A stretch of 10,885 nucleotides of DNA from Micrococcaceae bacterium UBA6021. Lineage in GTDB: Bacteria > Actinomycetota > Actinomycetes > Actinomycetales > Micrococcaceae. How positions within the stretch are numbered: the first letter of the stretch is position 1; each line of letters starts with the position of its first letter. This document shows positions 1-8,600 of the stretch, piece after piece. Location: the NCBI GenBank assembly GCA_002427975.1, contig DIZT01000261.1:11455-22339 (forward strand), given 5' to 3'. The position numbers were made by a program, and so were the translations under genes. The notes beneath the pieces are model-generated. The model saw only the letters and a list, made by a program, of their open reading frames with translations. It was not told where the DNA came from and made no database searches.

Positions 1-539
1 ACACTCCGCCGCCGTACGCGGCCCAACCGTCATCCGCACCGCCGCCGTTCCCACCACAGCCGTACGCGCCGCCGTCGTCCGCTCCTTATCAGGCGACGCA
101 TCCGCCGGCCCCGGGCCCTGCGTTTCCGGCGCCGGCCGCCCCGGTCCACCCCGACGACGACCTGGACCGTACGCAAATGCGCGGCGGCGCAACGTACTCG
201 GCGCCCGTGGCGGTACTGCGGATAAAGCTCGACGACGGCCGGGACTTCCAGCTCGACCGCAACGTCCTGGTGGGCAGGAATCCCGTGGGCCAGACAGGGG
301 AGCAGCAGGCCCAACTGCTGGCCGTCGACGATCCCGGCCGGTCCATCTCCAAGACGCACCTGCACCTGCTGACCGACGGCGCGGGCGTCTGGGTGACGGA
401 CCGAAACTCCACTAACGGCAGCGCCGTCATCACGCCGGACGGCCGGCGCACGCCGCTGCAGCCGGGCGTGCCCGCCTTTGTCAGCCCGGGATCCACTGTC
501 CACTTTGGTGACCGTTCCTTCCACCTAGGACAGGCATGA
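1..539 (+). CDS. C-terminal part of an FHA-domain protein (5' end outside window), possibly RDD-FHA type
   Basis: The reading frame is open to the left edge, so this is the end of a longer gene; the first ATG (177) is internal. The visible part starts with a Pro/Ala/Tyr-rich linker containing two related blocks (PYAAQPSSAP and PYAPPSSAP), then an acidic stretch ending in LDRTQMR, then an FHA domain. FHA signatures are LVGRNP, the S-x-x-H motif in SISKTH, and NSTNG, so all the usual phosphothreonine-contact positions are present. FHA domains bind phosphothreonine peptides. From memory, actinobacterial proteins with this linker and C-terminal FHA often carry an N-terminal RDD membrane domain, but that part is not visible here. 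The stop codon overlaps the next start as ATGA, implying translational coupling to the phosphatase. FHA assignment is firm; the RDD suggestion is inference. Confidence 0.88.
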   Translation, partial: TPPPYAAQPSSAPPPFPPQPYAPPSSAPYQATHPPAPGPAFPAPAAPVHPDDDLDRTQMRGGATYSAPVAVLRIKLDDGRDFQLDRNVLVGRNPVGQTGEQQAQLLAVDDPGRSISKTHLHLLTDGAGVWVTDRNSTNGSAVITPDGRRTPLQPGVPAFVSPGSTVHFGDRSFHLGQA

Positions 540-1435
540 ACTCTCAGCCCGCCAGTGATTCCCCTGACGCAGACCACGGAAGCGGCCTCAGCCTGAGCTA
601 TGGCTATGGCACGGACCGCGGACTGCGCCGGGAATTGAACGAGGACTCCTTCATTGCCTCTGATCCCGTCTTCGCGGTGGCAGACGGGATGGGCGGACAT
701 GAAGCCGGCGAGATTGCCAGCGGCATGTGCGTCCGCGCGCTGGCTGCCATGCCGCAGCTCGCCACCGGGGAACGCAGTGTCACCGCGGCCGTGCTCCAGC
801 AGTACCTCCTCCGCGCCGACAGCTCCATCCGCGAGGTGACCGGGGCCCGCGCCGGAACCACACTCACCGGCGCGGTTGTGGTGGAGCAGATGGGCATGCC
901 GTACTGGCTGGTCATGAACATCGGGGACTCCCGCACGTACAGGCTGAGCCAAGGGCACTTCGAGCAGGTCAGCGTGGACCACTCAGAGGTCCAGGAACTC
1001 GTGGATGCCGGTGAAATCACGCCGGAGCAGGCCACCGTTCATCCGCGCCGCCACGTGGTGACCCGGGCGCTCGGCACCGGGGAGGAGACCGAAGCTGACT
1101 ACTGGCTCCTGCCCGTTGAAGAGGGCGACCGGATCATGGTCTGCTCCGACGGGCTCAACGCCGAGCTGACGGACGAGCACATGTTCCGCATCCTCAGCAC
1201 CGTGGGCCACCCGCAGGACGCCGTGGATGCCCTGATCCAGGCCGCGCTCCGCAACGGCGGGCGGGACAACGTCACCGTCATTGTGGTGGACGCCAGGAAC
1301 GTGATGAACGACGGCGGCATCGCCACCACTGCCCCCCGCCCCGCCGCTGATGCGGAAGAGGAAGTCACGCTGCCGCGGATACAGATGGTTGACGCCAGCC
1401 GGCCGGCTGCTGACGACGAACGCGGGGAACGCTGA
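536..1435 (+). CDS. PP2C-family serine/threonine protein phosphatase (PstP-like)
   Basis: This is a complete 299-residue metal-dependent protein phosphatase expected to remove phosphate from Ser/Thr, most likely on targets of the kinase encoded downstream. Visible PP2C motifs, in order, are RRELNEDS (about residues 31-38), VADGMGGHEAGE (48-59), AGTTLTG (106-112), NIGDSRTYRL (128-137), VVTRALGTG (174-182), VCSDGL (202-207) and GGRDNVTV (241-248). The Asp residues of DGMGG, SDGL and RDN are the expected metal ligands. There is no membrane helix, unlike mycobacterial PstP, so the enzyme should be cytosolic. An acidic tail after about residue 265 contains EEEVTLPR, a possible phosphorylation site. 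The start is supported by AGGA at 527-530, 5 nt upstream, and the ATGA overlap with the preceding gene. The family call is very secure; the substrates are inferred. Confidence 0.96.
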   Translation: MNSQPASDSPDADHGSGLSLSYGYGTDRGLRRELNEDSFIASDPVFAVADGMGGHEAGEIASGMCVRALAAMPQLATGERSVTAAVLQQYLLRADSSIREVTGARAGTTLTGAVVVEQMGMPYWLVMNIGDSRTYRLSQGHFEQVSVDHSEVQELVDAGEITPEQATVHPRRHVVTRALGTGEETEADYWLLPVEEGDRIMVCSDGLNAELTDEHMFRILSTVGHPQDAVDALIQAALRNGGRDNVTVIVVDARNVMNDGGIATTAPRPAADAEEEVTLPRIQMVDASRPAADDERGER

Positions 1436-1436
1436 G

Positions 1437-3065
1437 ATGGCCACCGCAACGTACACCGCGGGCACCTGGCTGGGCGTTGTCCGGGCCAACACTGTGGTTC
1501 TCCTGGGACCCGGGACTCCGCCTGCCCTCGTCCAGTCCCTGTGGGAACTGCTGGCGGATGCTCCCGAAGTCCACGAAGTGCTCCATGCCGTCACGAGCAG
1601 CTTTGGCGTTTCCCTGGCGCAGATACCGTCGTTCGGAATCGTGGATTTCCGTGACGGGCTTCGGGTCTTCCTCCGCGGCGACCTGGACCTGGCCGTGGAG
1701 CTGCCCGCCGGCCCCGTGGAACTGAACGGGCGGGACGTCACCACCTGGACGGAGCGCCGCCTCGACACGCCCGGGTGGTACCGGCTCGCTGTCGCCGGGG
1801 ACACCCAGCCCGGACCTGGGCTGCCGCTCGGTGAGGGTGTGGTCCTGCTGGAGTCGCTGACGGTGGCGCTCAGCGGAGCTCGTGCGGAGGACGTGGCTTC
1901 CGAACCGGACCGCGACCGGGAGGTTTCGGCCGATACGGTGATGGGGGTCTTGGACGATGACGCCCACTATGCCGCTGAAGCGCCGGAGCCCGGGCCTGAG
2001 AATGAGGCCCGGCCGGATGTGGCTCTCGAGCCTGACGTGGCTCGCCAGTCTGACGTGGCTCTCCAGCCTGACGTGGAGCCCGCAGACCATCCTGATCAGG
2101 TGCCGGCCCACGAACTGACCGGCAGCTACGACCACCTCTGGGAAAAGACGGTTGTCCGCCGGATTGAGGACGCGGCCGTCCGCGACGAGCCGGAGGCCGC
2201 AGACGACGCTGCAGAACTGCCCACGGCAACGGAGCATGACGCAGCGAGCCTGACCCCCGCCCCGCCTGCGCCGGAACCGGCAGGTCCACCGCCGACGCCC
2301 CCAACACTGCCGGCACCGACAACGCTGCAGCCCGCAGCCGCGCAGCCCCCTGGCCTCGGCGGACTCATCGACTCCGTCCCGTGGCGGACCGGGGGGAGCG
2401 GCGCTCCCGCTGCGCCGTCAGCGCCATCGTTAGAGCTGCCGCCGTCGTTCAACCTGCCCACCGTAGCGGAGGCACCTCCAGCGTCAATTCCGGAAACAGA
2501 TCCGGACGGCTTCGACGGTGACCACGACGGCCACACCATCATGAAGAGCGATCTCGCCGATATGGCCGCGCATCCCGCCCCGGTACCGGCGCCGGATGCC
2601 GCCGCCGGCCCCTTGGTGCTTGCCCGGGTCTGCGGTCGGGGACACGCCAATCCGCCCACCCACGCGCAGTGCGCTGCCTGCGGCTCGCCGGTGCCGGCCG
2701 ATGCCATCCAGGTGGCCCGGCCACGGCTGGGCAGGATGCGGGTCTCCACAGGTGAACTGGTCGACCTTGACCAGTCGCTGGTCATTGGGCGTCAGCCGTC
2801 CGTTTCCCGGGTCCAGGGCGGTGTGATGCCGCGGCTGGTCCAGGTGGCGAGCCCCAGCGGCGACATCTCGCGCTCGCACGTGGAAGTCAGGCTGGAGGGC
2901 TGGCACGTGATGCTCTGCGATCTCAAGGCCACCAACGGGACGGTCCTGGTCCGCGAGGGCCAGCCGCCGCGGCGCCTGGCCCAGAACGAAATGGCCATCC
3001 TGCTCGACGGCGATATCGCCGAATTGGGTGACGACGTCTCCCTGCGTTTTGAGGAGATTCTTTGA
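1437..3065 (+). CDS. FHA-domain protein with N-terminal beta-rich domain, long linker and zinc-ribbon-like motif
   Basis: A 542-residue protein. The start at 1437 lies one base after the phosphatase stop, with GGGGA (1424-1428) 8 nt upstream; the in-frame ATG at 1350 lies inside the phosphatase and is rejected. Residues 1 to about 145 form a beta-rich domain I cannot name. A long acidic and Pro/Ala-rich linker follows (about 150-390), containing four 6-residue repeats (193-216) and candidate phosphothreonine sites EKTVVRR (T238) and GHTIMK (T367). A zinc-ribbon-like motif is next: C399-x3-H403-x8-C412-x2-C415. The C-terminus is an FHA domain with IGR (450-452), S478-R-S-H481 and TNG (499-501). 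There is no signal peptide or membrane helix. It is probably a cytosolic adaptor that is both a kinase substrate and a phosphothreonine reader. FHA and the cysteine motif are visible; the adaptor role is inferred. Confidence 0.9.
   Translation: MATATYTAGTWLGVVRANTVVLLGPGTPPALVQSLWELLADAPEVHEVLHAVTSSFGVSLAQIPSFGIVDFRDGLRVFLRGDLDLAVELPAGPVELNGRDVTTWTERRLDTPGWYRLAVAGDTQPGPGLPLGEGVVLLESLTVALSGARAEDVASEPDRDREVSADTVMGVLDDDAHYAAEAPEPGPENEARPDVALEPDVARQSDVALQPDVEPADHPDQVPAHELTGSYDHLWEKTVVRRIEDAAVRDEPEAADDAAELPTATEHDAASLTPAPPAPEPAGPPPTPPTLPAPTTLQPAAAQPPGLGGLIDSVPWRTGGSGAPAAPSAPSLELPPSFNLPTVAEAPPASIPETDPDGFDGDHDGHTIMKSDLADMAAHPAPVPAPDAAAGPLVLARVCGRGHANPPTHAQCAACGSPVPADAIQVARPRLGRMRVSTGELVDLDQSLVIGRQPSVSRVQGGVMPRLVQVASPSGDISRSHVEVRLEGWHVMLCDLKATNGTVLVREGQPPRRLAQNEMAILLDGDIAELGDDVSLRFEEIL
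2013..2084 (+). repeat. Four 18-nt tandem repeats inside the FHA protein linker
   Basis: Four in-frame 18-nt units begin at 2013, 2031, 2049 and 2067. The first three share the core GATGTGGCTC/GACGTGGCTC; the fourth diverges after GACGTGG. They encode PDVALE, PDVARQ, SDVALQ and PDVEPA. The second and third units are nearly identical at DNA level, which fits recent slippage or unequal exchange, so copy number may vary between strains. Confidence 0.85.
3051..3064 (+). promoter_or_regulatory. Ribosome binding site and TTG start of the kinase gene
   Basis: GAGGAG at 3051-3056 lies 5 nt before TTG at 3062. TTG overlaps the previous stop as TTGA. The kinase glycine loop begins only about 23 residues downstream and no ATG lies between, so the TTG is the most plausible start. 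Confidence 0.75.
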
Positions 3066-4846
3066 GTTCCAAACGGCCAGTTGCGCCGCCGCCCCACATC
3101 CCGGGGTTTACCTACATCAGCCTGCTGGGCTCCGGCGGGTTCTCCGACGTCTACCTCTATGAACAGGACCGGCCGCGCCGGAAAGTGGCGGTCAAGGTCC
3201 TGTTGTCGGACCTGAAGACCGAGGGTGCCAGGCGCAGGTTCGAGTCCGAGGCCAACCTGATGGCCCAGCTCTCGTCCCACCCGTACATTGTGACCATCTT
3301 CGAGGCCGAGGTGACCGAGGCCGGCCACTCCTACCTGGCCATGGAGTATTGCTCCCGGCCCAGCCTGGACGTCCGGTACCGCCGGCAGCGCTTCAGTGTT
3401 GATGAGGTCCTGGCCGTGGGCATCCAGGTGGCCTCCGCCGTCGAGACCGCCCACCGGGCCGGCATCGCCCACCGGGACATTAAACCCGCGAACATCCTGG
3501 TAACGGACTACAACCGGCCTGCCTTGACGGACTTCGGGATCTCGGGCACGTTGGGCGCCGACGCCGACGAGGACGCCGGCATGTCCATCCCGTGGTCGCC
3601 GCCGGAACAGTTCACAGACGGCCCCATCGATGGCGTGATGGTGGACGTCTGGGCGCTCGGCGCCACGCTGTACACACTGCTGGCCGGCAGGTCCCCGTTC
3701 GTGATGCCGGGTACCGATAATTCACAGCGCGAACTGATCTCGCGGATCACCCGCGCGGCACTGCCGCGCCTGGGCCGGGCCGACGTCCCCGCGTCATTGG
3801 AGCTTGCGCTTTCCACCGCGATGGCCAAATCCGCGGCGTCCAGGTACTCGTCAGCCCACGCGTTCGCCCTCGCCCTGCAACGGATCCAGGCCGAACTGAA
3901 CCTTTCGGTCACGCCCTTTGAAGTACTCGAAGAGCCGCACCAGGACGAGCGCCACCCTGACGACGGCTTCGAGGAAACCCGCGTCCGCAATATCGCGGCC
4001 ATCGACCCGGAGCGGACGGGCAGCGCCCCTACGTTCCCGGCACGCACCCTGCCACAGCACACCGGAACCGGTGCGCCGACGTCGGGCTTTACCCCGGTGG
4101 GCGCACCGGCCGCCCCGACCGCAGGACCCCGGCCGCAGGTGCCGGGGAACCTCTTCGCCGCTCCGCAGACTGGCAACAACCCCGCCGGCGAGTGGGCCCA
4201 CGCCACGATGCTCCGGGGCAGTGCACCCGCCGCCGACTACGGCACACCGCAGGACGCAACGCTCCAGCGCCCCGGACTGCTACCGGCGCAGGCCGGCCAG
4301 CAGCCCGGTCAGCCGGGCGCTCCCGGCCGCCGGGCCCGGCTCGCGGAACCGGAGATCGACGCGACGGTCAGCCGCCCTGTCCCGGTCACCGAAACCATGC
4401 CCGAAGCGGCGCCTGACCACGGCAAGCGGAACCTGTGGCTCGCCATGGCCGGCGGAACCCTGCTGGTCCTGGCGGTCATTGTCGGAATTGTGCTGGCGTC
4501 CTCAGCGCCGGCGCCGAAGGTGGCAGAGACCGGCCAGGTCAACAAACCCCCGGCGGACGCCCTGGATAACGGGACCGTTCCCGACGTCGCTGACCTGGCG
4601 GGGACTGTGGACGCCACCGGCAAAGCGACCTTCACCTGGACCAATCCGCAGCCGAAGTCCGGCGACGCCTATAAATGGCGGGTCTACGCGGTGGGCAGCA
4701 GCGGCGAATACCAGTCCACTGCCGCTCCAACCGCCCAGGTGGCGTTGAACCCGACGGAACCCACCTGCATCCAGGTGATGATCGTCAGGAGCGACGGAGC
4801 GTTCTCGCCCCTGGAAGAGGACTCGATCGCCTGCATCCGCAAGTGA
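3062..4846 (+). CDS. Membrane Ser/Thr protein kinase with extracellular FN3-like domain
   Basis: A 594-residue Hanks-type kinase. Residues 15 to about 275 form the catalytic domain: glycine loop LGSGGFSDV (22-30), VAVK with K45, HRDIKPAN (137-144, catalytic D139), DFG (157-159), PWSPPEQ (177-183) replacing the usual APE region, and DVWALG (195-200). All catalytic residues are present. The activation loop is acidic (GADADEDAGMS) and lacks the double-Thr motif of PknB-type kinases. A roughly 170-residue Pro/Ala/Gly-rich juxtamembrane linker carries EETRVR, HATMLR, DATLQR and DATVSR. One membrane helix spans about 458-480. The outer domain (about 495-594) looks FN3-like, with FTWTNP, YKWRVY and a likely C569-C591 disulfide. 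The kinase should therefore sense something outside the membrane and phosphorylate cytosolic partners, with neighbouring FHA proteins as prime candidates. It is not PknB: no PASTA repeats are present. Confidence 0.94.
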   Translation: MSSKRPVAPPPHIPGFTYISLLGSGGFSDVYLYEQDRPRRKVAVKVLLSDLKTEGARRRFESEANLMAQLSSHPYIVTIFEAEVTEAGHSYLAMEYCSRPSLDVRYRRQRFSVDEVLAVGIQVASAVETAHRAGIAHRDIKPANILVTDYNRPALTDFGISGTLGADADEDAGMSIPWSPPEQFTDGPIDGVMVDVWALGATLYTLLAGRSPFVMPGTDNSQRELISRITRAALPRLGRADVPASLELALSTAMAKSAASRYSSAHAFALALQRIQAELNLSVTPFEVLEEPHQDERHPDDGFEETRVRNIAAIDPERTGSAPTFPARTLPQHTGTGAPTSGFTPVGAPAAPTAGPRPQVPGNLFAAPQTGNNPAGEWAHATMLRGSAPAADYGTPQDATLQRPGLLPAQAGQQPGQPGAPGRRARLAEPEIDATVSRPVPVTETMPEAAPDHGKRNLWLAMAGGTLLVLAVIVGIVLASSAPAPKVAETGQVNKPPADALDNGTVPDVADLAGTVDATGKATFTWTNPQPKSGDAYKWRVYAVGSSGEYQSTAAPTAQVALNPTEPTCIQVMIVRSDGAFSPLEEDSIACIRK

Positions 4847-4907
4847 GGGCAGAGCAGACCGGCAACGTTAGTGAACGCGGGCACCGCCCGACGAGGAGGC
4901 ACGGAAA
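4847..4907 (+). promoter_or_regulatory. Short leader with two small hairpins and a strong Shine-Dalgarno
   Basis: This is the only gap inside the gene cluster. It holds CGTT-AGTG-AACG (4866-4877), then CGGGC-ACC-GCCCG (4878-4890), then AGGAGG (4894-4899) 8 nt before the ATG at 4908. The Shine-Dalgarno is clear. The 5-bp GC hairpin ends 3 nt before it and might affect translation, or might be chance. I see no convincing sigma-70-like promoter. Confidence 0.5.
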
Positions 4908-5612
4908 ATGGGGGATCTAGCAATAGATTTCTGTGGTGAATGGTACGAACCGTCCGATGAGGAAATCTTCAACATCGGTCGCGAAGGCGACCTCGAAGTG
5001 GACGACAACCCCTACCTTCACCGGCAGTTCCTGCAGGTGGCCTGCTACGACGGGATCTGGTGGCTGAGCAACGTGGGCAGCATGCTGTCCGCCACGGTCG
5101 CCGACGGGGCCGGCGGCATGCAGGCCTGGCTCTCGCCCGGTGCCCGCATCCCGCTGGTGTTCAGCCAGACGAACATCATTTTCACCGCCGGGCCCACCAC
5201 GTACGAGTTCGCCGTCCACCTCAAGACGCCGTCCTTCCGCCAGGAATCACGCGAGGGCGACAGCAACGGCGACACCACCATCGGCCCCGTGGTCTTCACC
5301 GACTCGCAGAAGGCCCTCATCGTGGCCCTGGCCGAACCCATGCTGCGGCGGGAAGGGACCGGGTTCAGCGCCATCCCGTCCTCGGCCGCCGCGGCCAAGA
5401 CCCTGGGCTGGGCACTGACCCGGTTCAACCGGAAGCTGGATAACGTCTGCGACAAACTTGACCGCGTGGGCGTGGTGGGTCTGCGCGGCGGCGGCGGGAA
5501 ACTGGCCACCAACCGGCGCGCGAGGCTCGTTGAACACGCCGTCACGTCCCACCTGGTCACCCCCGACGACTTGTACTTACTGGAAAAGATGAGGGGCGTG
5601 GACGAAGGATGA
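4908..5612 (+). CDS. FHA-like / winged-helix-like protein of unknown function
   Basis: A 234-residue cytosolic protein with a very strong Shine-Dalgarno. The N-terminal half (about 15-110) follows an FHA pattern but with altered signature residues: IGREGDL carries the G24-R25 pair, NPYLHR has H38 without the preceding Ser of S-x-x-H, and SNVG replaces the usual N-G loop. It may be an FHA fold that no longer binds phosphothreonine. After a charged linker (112-124), residues about 128-225 look helical and winged-helix-like: FTDSQKALIVALAEPML, LGWALTRFNRKLDNVCDKL, then a Gly-rich turn and RRARLVEHAV. I recall similar uncharacterised proteins beside EccC-like motors in actinobacteria but know no function. 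It overlaps the motor gene by ATGA, so the two are probably made in coordinated amounts. It could be a motor accessory protein or a DNA-binding regulator. Confidence 0.85.
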   Translation: MGDLAIDFCGEWYEPSDEEIFNIGREGDLEVDDNPYLHRQFLQVACYDGIWWLSNVGSMLSATVADGAGGMQAWLSPGARIPLVFSQTNIIFTAGPTTYEFAVHLKTPSFRQESREGDSNGDTTIGPVVFTDSQKALIVALAEPMLRREGTGFSAIPSSAAAAKTLGWALTRFNRKLDNVCDKLDRVGVVGLRGGGGKLATNRRARLVEHAVTSHLVTPDDLYLLEKMRGVDEG

Positions 5613-8600
5613 GGATCCGGCTGACACTCCGCCGGGACCCGGCGGAAACCAAGGACCTGGCCGTCACCGTTGACGGCCTGGCCACCGTGGCGGATATCGC
5701 CACCCAGCTCTGGGCAGCGGACCCGGACCGGAAAGGATCGCCGGCGCCGGAGAACCTTTCGCTGCGCATCGATGAGGCGTTTGTGGGCGGCGGCCTGCGC
5801 GGCAGCGTCCTGACCCGCACGGACAACCTCCTGGAGTCCGGCCTGCGCCCGGGATCCGTGGTGTCCCTGACCGAGGTCAGCGAGCTTTTCAACGCGCCCG
5901 GCGCCAACCGGGGGCCTGCCGCCGCCACCCTGCGGATCCTTTCAGGGCCCGACGTCGGCCAGGAGTTTTCGCTGCCCTCCGGCACCAGCTACATCGGCCG
6001 GGACAGGGACGTGGACATCCGGCTCTCGGACCCGCTGACCTCCAAACGCCACGCCCGCATCACCGTGGGCGAGAGCGTGGAGATCGTGGACACGAACTCC
6101 GCCAACGGCCTCCTGATGGACGGCCGTCCCGTCACCCGGGCCACCCTGAACTCCTCGGACACGGTGACGCTGGGGGAAACCACCGTCACGGTGGTGCCGC
6201 TGGGCCGCAACCAGGCGGCAGCGCCGACGTCGCCCCTTGTCGATTTCAACCGCTCCCCGCGGGTGGTTCCCCGCTTTGACGCGCCCAAGCGCGTGCCCCC
6301 GGCCGGACCCAAGCGGCCGGACCACCAGCCGTTCCCCTACATCATGCTGATGGCGCCGCTCCTGATGGGCGGCATCATGTTCGCGGTAACCCGGAACATA
6401 CTGTCCGTGGTGTTCATGATGATGATGCCGCTGTTCATTGTGGGTCACTACGTGGATCACAAGATGCAGGCCAGGCGCCAGCAGAAGGAACAGCTCAAAC
6501 AGTTCCGTGAGTCCATGGCTGCCTTCCGGCAGGACATCACCGAACTGCAGCACGTGGAACGCGCGGTCCGCCTGCAGGAAGCGCCGTCGGTCAGCGACAC
6601 CGTGGATTCCATCTACAAACTCGGTCCGCTGCTGTGGACCCACCGCCCCGAGCACGCCGGTTTCCTGGGCCTGAGGTTCGGGCTCGGCACCGGAACGTCG
6701 CGCATCCTGTTCGAGGAACCCAACAGCAACGACACCGAAGCTGAATACATGCGCGAGATCCAGGACTGCCTGAAACAGTTCAGGGACATTGAGGGAGTCC
6801 CGGTGGTCTCCCAGCTGCGCACCGCCGGGGCATTCGGCGTGGCGGGAGCGCGGGGCCTGGTGGACGACGTCGCCTGCGGTATTGTCCTGCAGTTCGTGGG
6901 GCTGCATTCGCCCGCGGAAGCTGTGGTGACTGCCATGACCTCGGCGCAGTCCCGGCAGCGCTGGGACTGGCTGCAGTGGCTGCCCCATGTGGGCTCCGGC
7001 CACAGCCCGCTCACCGGCGATCACCTTGCCGCCGGTTCGGCCAGCGGCTCCTCCCTCGTGGCCAGGCTCGAGGACCTGCTCGACGCGCGGGAAGCCCTGG
7101 CCAAGCGCTCCGGCCCGGAACACCGGGGATCCGTCGACCCGGCCAAAGACGAAATCCCGGCTCCGGTGCTGCCGGCGGTCCTGGTGATCGTCGAAGACGA
7201 CGCGCCGGTGGACCGGGGCAGGCTGACCCGCCTCGCCGAGCGCGGGCCGGATTCCGGCGTCCACGTGATGTGGGTGGCCACCGACATCCAGTCACTGCCG
7301 GCCGCCTGCCGGGACTTCATGGTGGTGGACGGCGAAAACGGCACCACCACCGGGCAGGTGCGGCTGGGACGGCATACGTATCCCGTGAGCTGCGAAAGCC
7401 TCGACGCTGATCTGGCCGCCCAGCTGGCCCGGATGCTGGCGCCCGTGGTGGATGTCGGCAAACCCGTCAACGACGACTCGGACCTGCCGCGTGCAGTGTC
7501 CTACGCCACCCTGATCGGCAAGGACTTCCTGGATAACCCGCAGGCCGTGGCGGAGCGCTGGGTGGAGAACAATTCCGTCCATGCCTCCGCGGTTCCCAAC
7601 CGGAAGGACAACGGGACCCTCCGCGCGCTGGTGGGTTCCAAGGGCATCGAGCCGCTCTACCTGGATCTGAAGAACGAGGGACCGCACGCGCTGGTGGGGG
7701 GCACCACCGGCGCCGGCAAATCGGAGTTCCTGCAGTCCTGGGTCATGGGCATGGCGGCCGCCTACAGCCCGGACCGCGTGAGCTTCCTGTTTGTGGACTA
7801 CAAAGGCGGGGCAGCGTTTGCCGATTGCCTCAACCTGCCACACACCGTGGGTCTGGTCACCGACCTGTCCCAGCACCTGGTCCGCCGCGCCCTGACGTCC
7901 CTCCGGGCGGAGCTGCACCACCGCGAGCACCTGCTGAACCGCAAGAAGGCCAAGGACCTGCTGGGACTCCAGCGCGAAGCAGACCCGGAGGCGCCGCCGT
8001 ACCTCGTCATCGTGGTGGACGAATTCGCGGCGCTGGCCACCGAGGTCCCGGAATTTGTGGACGGCGTGGTGGACGTGGCCGCCCGTGGCCGGTCCCTGGG
8101 CCTGCACCTGATCCTGGCCACGCAGCGTCCCGCCGGCGTCATCAAGGACAGCCTGCGCGCCAACACCAACCTGCGGGTTGCCTTGCGCATGGCGGATGAG
8201 GATGATGCCACCGATATCCTTGGCGTTCCTGATGCGGCCTACTTCGACCCGTCCATCCCGGGCCGCGGCGCCGCCAAGACCGGTCCCGGCCGCATCCAGG
8301 GGTTCCAGACAGGTTATGCCGGCGGCTGGACTACGGAGAAGCCCCAGCGTCCGCAGATCGACATCGTGGAAATGGCTTTCGGGTCAGGGCCCAGCTGGGA
8401 GGCGCCCGCCCCGGGGAAACCCGTCAAGGAAGCTCCGGCCGGGCCCAACGACATCGCCAGGATGACCGCCAACATCGTCAGGGCCTCGGAATCGCTGGGC
8501 ATCCGGCCACCGCGCAAACCGTGGCTGGACGAGCTCGCCACGACGTACGACTTTTCCAAGCTCCCCAACCCCCGGACGGACGAACGGCTGCTGCTGGGCG

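Noticed and set aside
1350..1436. Longer start for the zinc-ribbon FHA gene at ATG 1350
   Set aside because: It would overlap the phosphatase by 86 nt. ATG 1437 has its own Shine-Dalgarno, lies one base after the phosphatase stop, and begins the ordered domain.
3062..4846. Assignment as pknB
   Set aside because: The kinase lacks PASTA repeats, its activation loop differs, and no cell-wall/division genes surround it.
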